A stretch of DNA of 7,450 bases from CAYLOC01 sp964385195 (GTDB lineage Bacteria; Actinomycetota; Actinomycetes; Propionibacteriales; Nocardioidaceae). Below, one piece after another: positions 5,279 through 7,450 of the stretch. The DNA is taken from positions 1-7,450 of the forward strand of contig CAYLOC010000161.1 of NCBI GenBank assembly GCA_964385195.1, written 5' to 3'. Position numbers and translations under genes: made by a program. The notes below the pieces were generated by a model. It was not told the origin of the DNA and did no database searches. It saw only the letters and a list, made by a program, of their open reading frames with translations. Each line of letters begins with the position of its first letter. Positions within the stretch are counted from its first letter, which is position 1.

Positions 5279-6631
5279 CTACGAGTCGTGCTGGACGGGG
5301 TCGGCATCGTGCCCGCCCATTGTGGAGACGGACTCGTCGCGATGGCCCTCGGAGGGGAGCCGCATCTCGCCGGTCGGCGTCACCACCACCGTGACCACCT
5401 TGTTCCGGCGCCCGGCGCGGGTCTCGGCCTCGAACCACAGGCCCTGCCACTCCACCCGCGCGCCGGGGATGGGCACCTTGCCCAGGTGCTTGGCCATCAA
5501 CCCGCCGACGGTCTCCACGTCCTCGTCGTCCAGCTCGATCCCGAACACGTCGCCGAGGTCCTCCACCTCCAGCCGGGAGCTGACACGGACGGCGCCGCTG
5601 GCGAGGTACTCCACCTCGTCCGGCGGCAGGTCGTACTCGTCGGTGATCTCGCCGACGATCTCCTCCAGCAGGTCCTCGATCGTCACCAGGCCCGCCGTAC
5701 CGCCGTACTCGTCGACGACGATCGCGACATGGACCCGTGCGGCCTGCAGGTCACGCAGGAGCTCATCGGCAGGCTTGGAGTCCGGCACGAAGTACGACGA
5801 CCGCATCACCGACTCGACCCGCTCAGTTGTCTCCGCATCGTGCTTGTCGAAGACGCGTTTCGTGGCGTCCTTGAGGTAGGCGATGCCCACGATGTCGTCG
5901 AGATTCTCGCCCACCACCGGGATGCGGGAGAACCCGCTGCGAAGGGCGAGCGACATCAGCTGTCGCAGGGTCTTGTGGCGCTCGATGAACACCATGTCGG
6001 TGCGCGGCACCATCACCTCGCGCGCCAGCGTGTCTCCCAGCTCGAAGACGGAGTGGATCATCCGGCTCTCGTCGGACTCGATGACCCGCGATGCTTCGGC
6101 GATGTCGACCAGCTCGCGCAGCTCTGCCTCGGAGGCGAAGGGTCCTTCCCGGAACCCCTTGCCGGGCGTGACGATGTTGCCGATCATGATCAGCAGCCGC
6201 GACACGGGGCCGAGTACGGCGGTCAGCCAGGTGATCGGGCGCGCGGTCGCCCGGGCGACGCGCTCGGCGTGCTGTCGCCCGATCGTGCGAGGGCCGACCC
6301 CGACGGCGGTGTAGGAGACCACCACCATCACCGCCGCGGCGACCACCACCTCGGCCCAGTCCGGTTCGAGCACGTCGACGAAGAACAGCGTGACCAGGAC
6401 GATCGCGGTCGTCTCACACGTCATCCGTACCAGCAGCACGGTGTTGAGGAACCGCGGTGGGTCGCTGGCGATCGTCAGCAGCCGCTCGGCACCGGCGCGA
6501 CCCTCGTCGCGGAGCTCGGAGGCTCGTACCCGCGACATCGACGTCAGCGCGGCCTCGGCGCTGGCGAAGACGGCCGCCACCACCACCAGGATCGCCGCCA
6601 ACACGAGGTAGGCGATGTGGACTGAGGTCAC
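5279..6631 (-). CDS. CNNM/CBS-domain membrane protein (HlyC/CorC family)
   Basis: This 450-residue protein has the full family layout. The CNNM (DUF21) membrane domain, residues 1 to about 155, has hydrophobic segments near 5-24, 62-88, 93-115 and 133-153. A CBS pair follows: CBS1 about 206-262, with the VMVPRTDM start, and CBS2 about 273-330, with VVDEYGGTAGLVTIEDLLEEI. A CorC_HlyC domain lies at about 345-420. The family includes Mg2+ exporters and proteins long mislabelled haemolysin; CBS pairs usually bind ATP or other nucleotides. The usual GExxPK motif is here VGVGPR (110-115), so the expected Glu is Gly111, and the second helix holds Arg69 and Glu73 where small or polar residues are usual. 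Transport activity is therefore doubtful. The GTG start at 6631 overlaps the ybeY stop as GTGA, consistent with coupling. The stop TAG is at 5281-5279. Confidence 0.92.
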   Translation of the reverse strand: MTSVHIAYLVLAAILVVVAAVFASAEAALTSMSRVRASELRDEGRAGAERLLTIASDPPRFLNTVLLVRMTCETTAIVLVTLFFVDVLEPDWAEVVVAAAVMVVVSYTAVGVGPRTIGRQHAERVARATARPITWLTAVLGPVSRLLIMIGNIVTPGKGFREGPFASEAELRELVDIAEASRVIESDESRMIHSVFELGDTLAREVMVPRTDMVFIERHKTLRQLMSLALRSGFSRIPVVGENLDDIVGIAYLKDATKRVFDKHDAETTERVESVMRSSYFVPDSKPADELLRDLQAARVHVAIVVDEYGGTAGLVTIEDLLEEIVGEITDEYDLPPDEVEYLASGAVRVSSRLEVEDLGDVFGIELDDEDVETVGGLMAKHLGKVPIPGARVEWQGLWFEAETRAGRRNKVVTVVVTPTGEMRLPSEGHRDESVSTMGGHDADPVQHDS

Positions 6632-7107
6632 TCGGCGTCCCCACCATCGATCCCGGAGCGGGCCGCCTTCCACTCCGCCAGGAGGCGGTCTTGCAGACCG
6701 AACATCTCCCGCTCCTCCTCCGGCTCCGCATGGTCGTAGCCGAGCAGGTGCAAGATGCCGTGGACGGCCAGCAGATGCATCTCGTCCTCGGGTGTGCGGG
6801 AGTACGACGGGGCCTGCGACGCGGCGTACTGCGGGCAGAGCACCATGTCGCCCAAGATGCCCTCGACCGGCTCGGCGCCGTCGCGGCCCGGTCGCAGCTC
6901 GTCCATCGGGAAGGAGAGCACGTCGGTCGGCCCGTCGGCGTCCATCCACTGCTTGTTCAGGACCGCGATCGTCTCCTCGTCGACGAGCTTGACGCACAGC
7001 TCCGCGTCGGGGTGGACCCGCATCCGACTCAGCACGAAACCGGAGAGCCGGGCGAATGCCGACTCATCGACGTCGACCCCCGACTCGTTGAGCACCTCCA
7101 CGCTCAC
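6628..7107 (-). CDS. ybeY: Endoribonuclease YbeY, rRNA maturation factor
   Basis: YbeY is a zinc-dependent endoribonuclease needed for 16S rRNA 3'-end processing and ribosome quality control. This 159-residue version shows the zinc motif HGILHLLGYDH (116-126) with H116, H120 and H126, and the conserved segment GPTDVLSFPMDE (59-70). GTG 7107 is chosen over GTG 7116: it has a TGAGG (7120-7116) 8 nt upstream, and the protein then starts MSVEVLNESG, matching the usual MSIEV...ESG start in mycobacteria. Alignment of 50-66 with the E. coli segment containing Arg59 puts Met55 at the arginine position, a change I also recall in the M. tuberculosis protein. The gene follows phoH by 41 nt and overlaps the CNNM/CBS gene by 4 nt. 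Confidence 0.95.
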   Translation of the reverse strand: MSVEVLNESGVDVDESAFARLSGFVLSRMRVHPDAELCVKLVDEETIAVLNKQWMDADGPTDVLSFPMDELRPGRDGAEPVEGILGDMVLCPQYAASQAPSYSRTPEDEMHLLAVHGILHLLGYDHAEPEEEREMFGLQDRLLAEWKAARSGIDGGDAE

Positions 7108-7115
7108 ACCGACCA

Positions 7116-7120
7116 CCTCA
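7116..7120 (-). promoter_or_regulatory. Ribosome binding site that decides the ybeY start
   Basis: TGAGG (7120-7116) lies 8 nt before GTG 7107 and would overlap the alternative GTG at 7116, so it supports the shorter YbeY. Confidence 0.7.
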
Positions 7121-7148
7121 TCGGCCCGACCCTCTCATCGGTGCGGTG

Positions 7149-7450
7149 TCACCGGCGCTCTGCCACCGAGGCCGGGCGGTGATCCCGGCCCGCCTCGTAG
7201 CGGTCATAGGCGGCGACGATCCGTCCGACGAGACGGTGGCGCACCACATCGCTGGCGTCGAGCTGGCAGAAGGCCAGATCCTTCACCGCGGCAAGGATCT
7301 CCTGGACAACGCGCAGCCCGCTCCTGGTGCCGCCGGGAAGGTCGATCTGGGTCACGTCGCCGGTCACGACCATCTTGGAACCGAACCCGAGTCGGGTGAG
7401 GAACATCTTCATCTGCTCCGGCGAGGTGTTCTGCGCCTCGTCGAGGATGA
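7149..7450 (-). CDS. phoH: PhoH-family P-loop ATPase, C-terminal part (start beyond the right edge)
   Basis: The last 99 residues of a PhoH-like protein are visible. They begin in the Walker B region (ILDEAQNT, residues 1-8 of the visible part), followed by SPEQMKMFLTRLGFGSKMVV and TGDVTQIDLPGG, the standard PhoH signature for ATP binding and hydrolysis. The Walker A loop lies outside the window. PhoH proteins are cytoplasmic ATPases linked to RNA metabolism; in many bacteria phoH directly precedes ybeY, as here, which supports a joint role in RNA processing. The TGA stop is at 7151-7149, 41 nt before the ybeY start. The tail after residue 85 (RDHRPASVAERR) is polar and variable. Length, start and promoter cannot be judged. 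Confidence 0.94.
   Translation of the reverse strand, partial: ILDEAQNTSPEQMKMFLTRLGFGSKMVVTGDVTQIDLPGGTRSGLRVVQEILAAVKDLAFCQLDASDVVRHRLVGRIVAAYDRYEAGRDHRPASVAERR

Noticed and set aside
5138..6625. A 495-codon plus-strand frame opposite the CNNM/CBS gene
   Set aside because: It is full of His, Asp and Arg from antisense reading and lacks membrane or CBS features. The minus frame has all family domains.

Overview
The window looks like chromosomal DNA from a high-GC actinobacterium. Codons end mostly in G or C, several genes start with GTG, and the gene content matches actinobacterial LeuA, Era, YbeY and PhoH. The order phoH-ybeY-CNNM/CBS protein-cytidine deaminase-like protein-era is the one I know from Mycobacterium and Streptomyces, and a nearby leuA is known in Streptomyces-like genomes. 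A member of the Nocardioidaceae/Propionibacteriales is my guess, not a demonstrated assignment.

Left part (1-1344): the N-terminal 368 codons of leuA lie on the minus strand and run off the left edge. The leuA 5' leader encodes a 17-residue peptide with three consecutive Leu codons, followed by a perfect 12-bp stem. The Leu-codon segment can also pair with the likely leuA Shine-Dalgarno region. This is the clearest regulatory system in the window.

Middle part (1345-4016): three plus-strand genes lie between leuA and era. They encode a tandem-GNAT acetyltransferase, a small two-helix membrane protein whose start is uncertain, and a lipoprotein with a duplicated four-cysteine module of the septum-formation type. 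After the lipoprotein gene comes a cluster of three related 15-24 nt repeats that can form competing hairpins. It stops at a gap of exactly 100 N.

Right part (4017-7450): a tightly packed minus-strand operon reads phoH (3' part only), ybeY, a CNNM/CBS membrane protein, a cytidine deaminase-like protein without catalytic residues, and era, whose last codons are lost in the gap. Two junctions are 4-bp GTGA overlaps, which suggests translational coupling. YbeY and Era both act in rRNA maturation and 30S assembly, and PhoH is a P-loop ATPase often encoded with YbeY, so this is an RNA and ribosome maturation operon with a membrane protein inside it. Era and the lipoprotein gene converge on the repeat cluster.

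Most of the window is conserved housekeeping sequence. I found no mobile element, CRISPR array, tRNA or rRNA, and no sign of a new defence system. The items most worth following are the leuA leader, the repeat cluster at the gap, the duplicated-module lipoprotein, and the lost active-site residues in the deaminase-like and CNNM proteins.
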